Shown here in pieces: positions 43,078 through 50,042 of a stretch of DNA of 64,000 bases. The DNA is from Candidatus Altimarinota bacterium (GTDB lineage: Bacteria; Patescibacteriota; Gracilibacteria; JAHISY01): the NCBI GenBank assembly GCA_028690585.1, contig JAQVAZ010000001.1, positions 62,001-126,000 of the forward strand. The letters run 5' to 3'. Made by a program: the position numbers and the translations under genes. Below the pieces are notes generated by a model, which was not told the origin of the DNA, searched no databases, and saw only the letters and a list, made by a program, of their open reading frames with translations. Each line of letters begins with the position of its first letter. The first letter of the stretch is position 1.

Positions 43078-43255
43078 GAGGGAGGATTGAAGTTAGCTTT
43101 TAGATTTACCTAAAGCAAAATTCCTCCACTAGTCGCCTAGAAATCCTTTTCTTAAATTAAATTTTTTTCTCTACGAGGAAATTCTCACCACCCCACTCTC
43201 CACACAAAACCTCCACTCTTCGAGTGGAGAACTTGCGTGGTGAGAAGGGTGGTAG
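43075..43255. repeat. Tandem unit 3 of left-end array (hairpin 43187-43253)
   Basis: Same layout. The outer stem has changed to ACCACCC/GGGTGGT, the middle to CCACACAA/TTGCGTGG and the inner to TCCACTC/GAGTGGA with loop TTC. Changes occur on both sides of each stem, so pairing is kept. Confidence 0.75.
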
Positions 43256-43436
43256 TAGATACTTTCCTTTTCACTTCACTCTTGATTTCAATAAGAAACG
43301 CTGTATTCGGAAAATCAATGGGAGGAATAAGTTTATTGAGGAGGTTTACTTGAAAGAGCGCGAAATCCCTTTTGAGAGCATTGATTCTTTGAATTTAATC
43401 AGTAAGGAGAGGGATGAGGTAGTAATGAGCATCTAG
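43224..43436 (+). CDS. Small hypothetical protein at island left end
   Basis: A 70-codon frame starts with GTG inside the right arm of hairpin 3 and encodes a polar protein containing FPFHFTLDFNKKRC and ISKERDEVVMSI. The start inside the repeat suggests either a chance frame or a gene tail joined to the attachment site by recombination. No family recognised. Confidence 0.3.
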   Translation: MENLRGEKGGSRYFPFHFTLDFNKKRCIRKINGRNKFIEEVYLKEREIPFESIDSLNLISKERDEVVMSI

Positions 43437-43500
43437 TGATCATCGGTTTTTAGGTTAAAACCTAAGAATTTACATTTTAATCCTTAATTATTTCGTCAAA

Positions 43501-44085
43501 ATGGGAAGATATTACTACGACAAAAAGGTAACAGTCGAAGACTGTAAAGGAATAAGTGTTTTCTTTCTAAAGAAACATGGGTATTTTTCTAACTTTTACC
43601 GATCTGGAACTTTGCGTTGGCTCAGGAATAGCGAGGAAACAGGGAATATTGGCATTTCAATAGATGCTGATAATCAATATCTGAGGGTGGAGTACATTTC
43701 CACAGATAGAGAGACTGGAGAAAAGAGGGAAAAGGATTATAAGATCAGGGTTACTAGCACTAGTTGTCATTTTGGTGGGTATAGATATTGGTTTTCGTGC
43801 TACTTTTGTAACAAACGAGTAGGCAAACTTTTTATTTATGGCAAAAATGATTTTGCTTGTCGGCATTGCTTGGATCTGAGTTATAAAATCAGAAATGCTG
43901 GTGGTTTTGAAAGAATGGTCGGCAAAATAGCTAACGCTGATGAGCTTGATGAAATGAGAGAAAATCTAAGAATCAAATACTATCGAGGAAAACCTACTAA
44001 GCGTTTTCAAAATTATCTTAAAAAGAGTGATGAATTCAAAAAGGCGATAGTCTTGGCGGAAAGAAGTTTAAGCGAATTATGGTAA
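43501..44085 (+). CDS. Zinc-ribbon protein of the mobile island
   Basis: The 194-aa protein has a beta-rich N-terminal half (GTLRWLRNSEETGNIGISID) and a zinc ribbon in the middle: FSCYFCNKRVGKL followed by FACRHCLDLSY (C-x2-C...C-x2-C, about residues 99-125). A basic helical C-terminus follows. I recognise this architecture from uncharacterised proteins that travel with serine-recombinase elements in many bacteria. It may bind DNA or RNA during transfer or integration, which is inference. Confidence 0.65.
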   Translation: MGRYYYDKKVTVEDCKGISVFFLKKHGYFSNFYRSGTLRWLRNSEETGNIGISIDADNQYLRVEYISTDRETGEKREKDYKIRVTSTSCHFGGYRYWFSCYFCNKRVGKLFIYGKNDFACRHCLDLSYKIRNAGGFERMVGKIANADELDEMRENLRIKYYRGKPTKRFQNYLKKSDEFKKAIVLAERSLSELW

Positions 44086-44156
44086 ACCAAACACAACTCT
44101 GCATTCGTTGTGTGATATTGCGAAGCTATCACACAAAATGTCTAGTTGTGTTTGGT
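44086..44156. repeat. Nested inverted repeats downstream of the zinc-ribbon gene
   Basis: Outer arms ACCAAACACAACT and AGTTGTGTTTGGT are perfect 13-mers. Inside them TTGTGTGATA and TATCACACAA pair over a nine-base loop. No T-run follows, so it is not a standard terminator. It begins right after the stop codon and ends about 25 bases before the riboswitch-like RNA. Confidence 0.7.
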
Positions 44157-44179
44157 TTGGGGAAGTTGGTAGAATCAAA

Positions 44180-44275
44180 AAGCTTTCATCGAGAGTGCGG
44201 GGAGAGATTTGGCTCTACGAACCGCCAGCAACCTACCGACAAGGCAAGGTGCTAAAACCAAATGATGATACTCGG
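44180..44275 (+). ncRNA. SAM riboswitch-like leader (SAM-I clan)
   Basis: The sequence follows the SAM-I clan order. P1 arm TCATC (44186-44190) pairs with GATGA (44264-44268), and ATCGAGAG follows. P2 GCGG/CCGC encloses GAGAG and GGCTCTACGAA. GCAACC (44228-44233) and GGTGCTAAAACC (44247-44258) are the invariant joining and P3/P4 blocks. Downstream, GGAGGTTAAAAA and TTTTTAACTTCC form a hairpin (44277-44308) just before the next ATG and can act as the expression platform. It would bind S-adenosylmethionine. Finding it before tiny island genes is unusual. Confidence 0.72.
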
Positions 44276-44313
44276 TGGAGGTTAAAAACCTTTTGTTTTT
44301 TAACTTCCCTACA

Positions 44314-44490
44314 ATGACACTATTTTATGATCCAAAGTCGAAAAAAAATATTCAGCGTTCATGGTCAACGAAGGAGGATATCGAAAAAATGATGAAGGAA
44401 GCCAGAGAGAAAGGCTGGATTTATCAATGCACGCATTACATTACAAGAGAATCAGAGGAGGGTGAAGAATTGGGAGAAATAGTTTCTTAA
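44314..44490 (+). CDS. 58-aa protein under the SAM riboswitch-like leader
   Basis: The small acidic/basic helical protein has MTLFYDPKSKKNIQRSWSTK at its start and a Cys-His-containing stretch (YQCTHYI). No family is recognised. It starts 6 bases after the hairpin that ends the riboswitch region; a GTG start at 44275 would place the N-terminus inside that hairpin and is less likely. It is followed 9 bases later by another tiny gene. Confidence 0.5.
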   Translation: MTLFYDPKSKKNIQRSWSTKEDIEKMMKEAREKGWIYQCTHYITRESEEGEELGEIVS

Positions 44491-44499
44491 CTTTTTACA

Positions 44500-44655
44500 A
44501 TGACTAAAGAACTCTTAGGGCTTTGGGATGTAAGCGCAATGCTTCGCGAAGGCAAAACACCGCAAGAAATCGCGGCTATTATTTTTCCACAAATGGAAAA
44601 AAGAATGAAAGAATTAGAAACTAAGTCGTCCAGCAAAGAAAAAAACGACCACTAA
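44500..44655 (+). CDS. 51-aa protein, second gene after the riboswitch
   Basis: A helical protein containing LGLWDVSAMLREGKTPQEIAAII, which reads like a short helix-turn-helix or a dimerisation hairpin, followed by a charged tail. It probably forms a two-gene unit with the 58-aa gene. Its stop overlaps the stop of the convergent 44652-44840 gene by 4 bases. No family recognised. Confidence 0.45.
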   Translation: MTKELLGLWDVSAMLREGKTPQEIAAIIFPQMEKRMKELETKSSSKEKNDH

Positions 44656-44840
44656 GCACTCTTTTTTACCGAAGCCTTTTCTGCTTCTGTTAATTCTTTT
44701 CTCTTGTGTTCAAGCAATAGTTTACAAAACTCAATCAATTCCCTACCTCTAACTCTAGCTTTTTCATCGCTAATTTCCTCCCCAAACTCCTTTTTCCAGA
44801 TGGCTTTAAATTCTGCGATTTCTTCGTCTGAGATAGTCAT
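44652..44840 (-). CDS. Small helical protein, 62 aa
   Basis: The sequence MTISDEEIAEFKAIWKKEF, then GEEISDEKARVRGRELIEF, is a two-helix pattern I recognise from many short CPR and mobile-element proteins of unknown function. It lies downstream of the restriction operon on the same strand, 44 bases after the end of res, and may be co-transcribed with it. Confidence 0.6.
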   Translation of the reverse strand: MTISDEEIAEFKAIWKKEFGEEISDEKARVRGRELIEFCKLLLEHKRKELTEAEKASVKKSA

Positions 44841-44883
44841 AAGATAATATGTTAAAGGTAAGTTTGAATTAGTAGAATTACTA

Positions 44884-47397
44884 TTAACTCAAACTAGAAA
44901 AAGCTTCATTTATCCGTTGTTGCCAGTTTTGATCAGAGAAAACATCGTATCTCAGCGGTATAGTAGCAATCTTCAAACTATTCAAGTCTTCTCTCTGCTC
45001 AGCCAGCCGATTACAAAGCTCAAATACGCTTTCCTTATACTTAGTATCTTCGTTCATAAGGTGTAAGCCTTTAGTTTCTACAACATGGATATTTTCAACA
45101 CGCTTACCATCTTTTGAAAGTGTAAAAATAAAGTCAGGATAAATCTTGTGCTTCTTCCAGCCTTGCAAGGCATAATTTTGCCGAGCAGCATTACGAAACC
45201 AAAACAACAGCCGATCTTGCCCTTCAAGATAGCTCACGAATTCCTTTTCTAGCCCATTGAGAGACTCTTCTGGTATGAAATCCAGCAAACTTTTCTCACT
45301 TGGATGAAATGCGGATACTACTTCTTTAAATTTTTGTTCATGGGGAAATTGAAAACCACTTACAACCACAAAGCGAATTGTGTCATTCTTAATTAGCTTA
45401 TAGAAAATTCCTTCAATCAAACGATCTTTTTCACTCTGTAGATGCTTTTTGCTTTCTTCTTGGATGAAAATGAAATTATTGGCAACAAGTTTCTCGCCAT
45501 GCTTTTTGATCAATCTTTCGATTACTGTATTTCCAAAATCGTATGCGATCCATGGATTTGGCACAATCTCAATAAGATGGCGCGTAAGTAAAACCGTGTC
45601 GATCTCTAGCCCGCCAGCCTTGAGTTGTTTACTTGATTTCTCCTCGATCAGCTCATCCTCATCTTTTGACCATGCAAACACCAACTCTTTATCCTTTTCT
45701 TCCGTTTCAGACAAAGAGAGATCAAAGAGCTTTGAAATATCAGCTTCCTCCCAATCAATTCGGCTTTCGAGATCAACGATGTAATCCACAGATTCCCACT
45801 TTCCATTACGCTCGACCATGAATAATGGAAGTGTGATTGTTTTTGCAACTGCTTGGAATTGCTCTCGCATTTGTGCCACTTTTACAGTTGTCGATTTAGT
45901 AGCAATCTGCCCATCGCTTACCACAATACTATTCACGAGATCACCAAGTCCTTCTTCTATCAATCCTTCGCGCACACTTCTTATGAGCTTATCCGCCTGT
46001 TGTTGATACACGAAAACATAACTCTCATCGAGTTCCGCTATACCAGTTTTCGCGCCAAATGGTTGCCGAAGAATACGCCCGACAAGTTGGGTAAGCGCAT
46101 TTTTGGAAGTTGGTTTCGTGAGAATGGTGAGAACATACGCAAAAGCGCAATCCCAGCCCTCCTGAAGCGCCTGCTTCGTGATTATGAAGCGAATCGGACA
46201 CTCAGGCGACATAAGCCCGCCAAGATCATCTACGGCTTTAAGCTCGTCTTTCTCGCTAGTTTTAATCGCGATTTGTTCTGGAGGAACGCCAGCCTTCTCG
46301 ATTAAATATTCTTTCACATCTTCCGAATGGATGAAGCCACTTCCACGCTGCTCTTTGCCAGTCCGCTCGGCTTGGATTAAACAAATCGGGCGAATGTAAT
46401 TACCTGTTTCGGCATCGTATTCCTCGGCTTTACTACGAAGCTGATTAAGTTTTTCAATGCTTGCGAGTATGGTATCGTGCCAGTTAGTGCTTGTTTTATT
46501 CGTGATATGCAGGTCAAGCTTTATCATTCCTTCATCATTCAAACTTTTACCAGAAACGGAAACGAGGATATTACTACCGATGGGTGGTGTAGCAGAAAGC
46601 TCAACGATAAGAGAGGGATTTAATCCAAGGAGTGTTTCTTGCGCGAGTTTCGAGTAAGCCTTTTGCCCCTCATCTAAGATAATCATCGGATTCAACACAC
46701 GCAAAACATTTCCAAGCGAGGTTTTGATCTGCTTACCCCAAAACCCATTTTGTTTAGATTGCTCCTTCTCCCCACCGAAATAATCCAAGTTTGGAAATCT
46801 CTCGAGTAGTTTTTGCTGCTCTACATGATTATCTTCTGGCGGAAAAAACTCGGCAAAAGCACCGCTATCTTTGAAAACCTTGAGGGTTTCTTTAGTCTGT
46901 CGATTCGCCGCAGGCAACATCATGAGCAGCACGCATAAGCTTTGCTCTACATCGTTGGGCGTGAAGCGATCGGTTTTTTCGAGAATGAGTGTGCGACCGC
47001 CTGTAATGGTATCAAGCACTTGCCGATAGTGATGCCCTCGATCGCGCAAGGCGCGGAGTGTTTGATTGTAAATTTGCGTCGTCGGCACAACCCACAACAC
47101 AAGCCCAGTGCTTCTCTGATAAAAAGTATCATTGGCGATGCCGAGAGTATGCACGGCAAGCAGTGTTTTGCCGCCGCCAGTCGGAATCCTTAAACAAAAA
47201 TTCGGCACATCTTCGTGGAGTGCGTTTTGTTTTTCTTGATAATGAATCAGCTCACCATCTTTTGTTTTTATACCAAAAGTATTCCACGCATCGAGACTAG
47301 CGTGTTTACGATTGCCATCCTTACGCTCACGAGCGACTGCCGTGAGGTAATCGCGAATGCGAGCGAGTGTCGTTTCTTGATAGTGTTTGAGGTGCAT
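44884..47397 (-). CDS. Type III restriction enzyme, Res (helicase-nuclease) subunit
   Basis: The 837-aa protein has the superfamily 2 helicase core with Walker A TGGGKT (73-78), the DEAD-box equivalent ILDEGQKAYS and motif VI QLVGRILRQPFG. A C-terminal PD-(D/E)xK nuclease region contains VVETKGLHL. Res translocates or scans after the Mod subunit recognises unmethylated sites and cuts nearby DNA. Its ATG overlaps the stop of the protease gene by one base (TAATG), so the two are translationally coupled. It is the last gene of the mod-protease-res operon. All catalytic motifs look intact. Confidence 0.88.
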   Translation of the reverse strand: MHLKHYQETTLARIRDYLTAVARERKDGNRKHASLDAWNTFGIKTKDGELIHYQEKQNALHEDVPNFCLRIPTGGGKTLLAVHTLGIANDTFYQRSTGLVLWVVPTTQIYNQTLRALRDRGHHYRQVLDTITGGRTLILEKTDRFTPNDVEQSLCVLLMMLPAANRQTKETLKVFKDSGAFAEFFPPEDNHVEQQKLLERFPNLDYFGGEKEQSKQNGFWGKQIKTSLGNVLRVLNPMIILDEGQKAYSKLAQETLLGLNPSLIVELSATPPIGSNILVSVSGKSLNDEGMIKLDLHITNKTSTNWHDTILASIEKLNQLRSKAEEYDAETGNYIRPICLIQAERTGKEQRGSGFIHSEDVKEYLIEKAGVPPEQIAIKTSEKDELKAVDDLGGLMSPECPIRFIITKQALQEGWDCAFAYVLTILTKPTSKNALTQLVGRILRQPFGAKTGIAELDESYVFVYQQQADKLIRSVREGLIEEGLGDLVNSIVVSDGQIATKSTTVKVAQMREQFQAVAKTITLPLFMVERNGKWESVDYIVDLESRIDWEEADISKLFDLSLSETEEKDKELVFAWSKDEDELIEEKSSKQLKAGGLEIDTVLLTRHLIEIVPNPWIAYDFGNTVIERLIKKHGEKLVANNFIFIQEESKKHLQSEKDRLIEGIFYKLIKNDTIRFVVVSGFQFPHEQKFKEVVSAFHPSEKSLLDFIPEESLNGLEKEFVSYLEGQDRLLFWFRNAARQNYALQGWKKHKIYPDFIFTLSKDGKRVENIHVVETKGLHLMNEDTKYKESVFELCNRLAEQREDLNSLKIATIPLRYDVFSDQNWQQRINEAFSSLS

Positions 47398-48077
47398 TAT
47401 TTTGATCTAATTTTTTCTAAAGCATCTTTTAAATAATCAACAGCAAACGCATATCCAACGCCGACAAATCTGTTGCGATTAAGGAAGAAAATAATTCTCC
47501 GCAATGTCTCTGGTAACCGAATTCCAAACATCTGAATATCTCCTTGTAAATTTGGAATTATCTGCAATAAAGCGGCAAGATCGGAATCAAATTTCGCCTC
47601 TGTTCGTGTGATGATTCCAATAACACGACCACATTGATCTAAAACTGGTCCGCCAGAATTTCCTTGATTTATAGGACCATCAATTTGCAGAGCCTTAACG
47701 CCATCAATATCAATTTTTCTTGAAGCCCAACCTTTATGAATGGATAATCTCGGAAGATCTAATCCCTGCCCTGCGAAAATCACATCGCTAAACTCTTCAA
47801 ATTTATCGTAGACAACAAGCTCAAAAAATTTTAATTCTTTGCTTGCATTGACTTTGAGTATCGCAAAATCTTTGGTCTCATCGAGCATCGAAACTTGTGC
47901 TTCGAGTTGAGATTGATCGTCAAATCTAACTATTATATTCGTACTAGTTTGATTATTCTGTCTGACAACATGAGCATTTGTTGCGATCAGACCATCGCTA
48001 GAAATAATAAAACCACTTCCGCGAGAATTAATATCTGAACAATGGACAGAAGCGACCTTTTCTAAAACTTTTTTCAT
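47397..48077 (-). CDS. Trypsin-like serine protease inside the restriction operon
   Basis: The 226-aa protein is a chymotrypsin-fold (Trypsin-2/DegP-like) protease domain with a complete triad: His36 (ATNAHVV), Asp70 (ETKDFAILK) and Ser141 (QGNSGGPV). It has neither signal peptide nor PDZ domain, so it probably acts in the cytoplasm. It starts 2 bases after the mod stop and ends overlapping the res start, so it is made as part of the restriction system. A protease in a type III restriction operon is not part of the classical system. It might be activated during phage attack; this is inference. Confidence 0.85.
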   Translation of the reverse strand: MKKVLEKVASVHCSDINSRGSGFIISSDGLIATNAHVVRQNNQTSTNIIVRFDDQSQLEAQVSMLDETKDFAILKVNASKELKFFELVVYDKFEEFSDVIFAGQGLDLPRLSIHKGWASRKIDIDGVKALQIDGPINQGNSGGPVLDQCGRVIGIITRTEAKFDSDLAALLQIIPNLQGDIQMFGIRLPETLRRIIFFLNRNRFVGVGYAFAVDYLKDALEKIRSK

Positions 48078-48079
48078 CT

Positions 48080-49750
48080 TTATTCAGTTAATTGATAAAT
48101 CTCAAACGGCAGCTGTGAGAAAACGATCTTTCTCTCGTCAAGCTGCCTTTGATTTAGAAATTTAGTTGGCGCAAAAACAAGCCGCTTCTTTTCCTTCGGC
48201 TTGCCGAGCTTGTCTGCGAGAGTGAGATTGAAAGCGAGCGAGCGAAGCTTCGCAGAATCTGGCTCGTAAAAAAGATAAACCTCGTATTCGTGACTCTCAC
48301 CGATGAAATGCCGCTTCTCATTAAGAGTTTTTTCATTCCATTCCTCGCCAGTGGCGGTGTAGAAAACATACCGCGCTAACTCACTATAGCTCGGCAATCT
48401 TTTGCCATTCAGAATAGTTTTCATCTCAATCTCTTTGCCGAGATCAAAGTAGCTAAACGATCCGCCAAAACCTTTTCTCAGTTTCTCATCTTTCGCATTC
48501 GGTACACCACGCATCACTCGTCGCACACGCTCGGCGGTGATCGTGTCGGCATAATCCTCACACTCCACGAGAATAAACTTTCGATTGCCGCCGTCTTCTG
48601 CATTGAGGGCTAAAACAGCGTGAGCCGTCGTGCCTGAGCCAGCGAAGGAGTCGAGAATAATGGAATCTTTATCAGTAGAAAGTTGAATGATTTTTTTGAG
48701 AAGCGAAACTGGTTTTGGCGTATCGAAGAGATCTTCTGAGAAAATCGTTCTCATTTCATTTTTTGATGTTCTATTACTACCAACTTCTTGATGATTCCAT
48801 ATCGTTTCTATCGGCATAGCCTTTCTTTTGTCGGCATAGATTTTAAAATACGGATTCCATCCATTTTTACCGGAAATCCACTCAATTCTTTCAATCTCTG
48901 CCTCAATTTTCTTTTTACTCCAGCGCCAACACCCTTTTGCTCCACTAGATTCGAAAGGCAAAACTTTAGTTCCATCTGGTGCGATCAATGGATAAAACAA
49001 ACTTTCGCTTATGTTGCCACCCATCACGCGGAGCGGCTTTAGATAATAGACTCGTCCATTGGCATCTTTTTTGTTGTAGTGTTCAGGAATTTCTTCATCT
49101 ATGTAATTATTTGGAGCAAAAATATTTTTATTGTTTGTGTAAATAAGTATGTGATCATGTCTCACTGAAAATTTAGCATCCATTCTTGGACTATCTGATT
49201 TTTCCCAAATAACATTCGCTACAAAGTTCTCTTCACCAAAAACTTCATCCATCAGCATTCGCAGATGCGCCACTTCGTTGTCATCAATACTCACAAAAAT
49301 CGCTCCATCCTCACGCAGAAGATCGCGGAGTAGCTTCAGTCGCGGCATCATCATGCATAGCCATTTGTCGTGCCTCGTAAGATCTTCGCGATCCACAGTT
49401 TCCCCGAGCCACTCCTTATGCATTGGGCTATTTACCGCATCGTTGTATGCCCAGCCCTCGTTGCCAGTATTGTATGGCGGATCAATGTAAATACACTTCA
49501 CTTTTCCAGCGTAAGTCGGAAGCAAAGCCTTCAACGCTTTCAAATTATCGCCGTGAAGAATGAGATTATCATGCAAGCTTGTTTTCGCCGTGAGACTTTT
49601 TGACTTCTGTGGAATCAACTCACAATACGGCACACCGAGGTGATAGTTGGCGACAAACTGCTTACCTTTGAATTGTAGGGAGGGCACAGGAGGAGAAGCA
49701 AAGATCAGATTGCCCTCAGCCCTCAAACGAAAAGTGGGGCAACCCAGCAA
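48080..49750 (-). CDS. Type III DNA adenine methyltransferase (Mod subunit)
   Basis: The 556-aa protein is a beta-class N6-adenine methyltransferase: DPPYNTG (90-96) precedes the SAM-binding DSFAGSGTTAHAV in the C-terminal half. The surrounding LHGDNLKALKALLPTYAGKVK is typical of Mod proteins. Mod recognises the target site and, with Res, forms the restriction complex. The start is uncertain. The reading frame opens at TTG 49750, but the first ~35 residues look unlike other Mod proteins, and a GTG at 49687 is possible. It heads the operon and is divergent from the 50043 gene. Confidence 0.87.
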   Translation of the reverse strand: MLGCPTFRLRAEGNLIFASPPVPSLQFKGKQFVANYHLGVPYCELIPQKSKSLTAKTSLHDNLILHGDNLKALKALLPTYAGKVKCIYIDPPYNTGNEGWAYNDAVNSPMHKEWLGETVDREDLTRHDKWLCMMMPRLKLLRDLLREDGAIFVSIDDNEVAHLRMLMDEVFGEENFVANVIWEKSDSPRMDAKFSVRHDHILIYTNNKNIFAPNNYIDEEIPEHYNKKDANGRVYYLKPLRVMGGNISESLFYPLIAPDGTKVLPFESSGAKGCWRWSKKKIEAEIERIEWISGKNGWNPYFKIYADKRKAMPIETIWNHQEVGSNRTSKNEMRTIFSEDLFDTPKPVSLLKKIIQLSTDKDSIILDSFAGSGTTAHAVLALNAEDGGNRKFILVECEDYADTITAERVRRVMRGVPNAKDEKLRKGFGGSFSYFDLGKEIEMKTILNGKRLPSYSELARYVFYTATGEEWNEKTLNEKRHFIGESHEYEVYLFYEPDSAKLRSLAFNLTLADKLGKPKEKKRLVFAPTKFLNQRQLDERKIVFSQLPFEIYQLTE

Positions 49751-49783
49751 CCTGGTTGACCCTCACATTCGGCACTCACGCAC

Positions 49784-49978
49784 CTACAGCTCGGCAGGAA
49801 GCGGATTACCCCGCTTTGCTGCTGTAAATGCGTTTAAAGAGCCTTTATCCCCGAATACAATGAGAGTCAACGCGAGCATTCTCTCACATGGGTTAAGTGG
49901 TGGCAAAATAAAGCTGAATTCAGGATTAAAATCTAAAAAAACCTTCCTTAAGGAATTGATTATTTGATTTTTATTCAA
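49784..49978 (-). CDS. Short frame upstream of mod, possibly its broken 5' end
   Basis: A 64-codon ATG-started frame contains VFGDKGSLNAFTAAKRGNPL. It ends at a TAG 34 bases before the mod frame. The intervening 30 or so codons are open in the same frame except for TAG and TGA codons. It may be a real leader gene or a decayed N-terminal extension. No family recognised. Confidence 0.3.
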   Translation of the reverse strand: MNKNQIINSLRKVFLDFNPEFSFILPPLNPCERMLALTLIVFGDKGSLNAFTAAKRGNPLPAEL

Positions 49979-49981
49979 GAT

Positions 49982-50004
49982 AACCGATTTAAACGGTTTA
50001 TAAT
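49982..50004 (+). promoter_or_regulatory. Operator-like repeat and TATAAT box upstream of the 50043 gene
   Basis: AACCG and CGGTT flank seven bases (49982-49998) and run directly into TATAAT (49999-50004). Such a repeat overlapping a promoter suits a repressor site between the divergent mod operon and the 50043 gene. A second -10-like TAAAAT lies at 50028-50033. Confidence 0.45.
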
Positions 50005-50042
50005 CGCCAAGTCTTATTGATTTCGGCTAAAATCTGGCAAGC

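Noticed and set aside
42732-43255. The tandem repeats as a CRISPR array
   Set aside because: There are only three ~171-bp units, the conserved part is long and AT-rich, the variable part is a hairpin rather than a free spacer, and no cas gene is present.
42732-43255. The left-array hairpins as true integron attC sites
   Set aside because: The island encodes a serine, not a tyrosine, recombinase, and the conserved R-box core sequences of attC were not seen; only the general design is similar, so no attC feature was called.
49647-49967. A 106-codon plus-strand frame over the mod start region
   Set aside because: It overlaps mod, has no recognisable domain and is opposite to the transcription direction of the operon.
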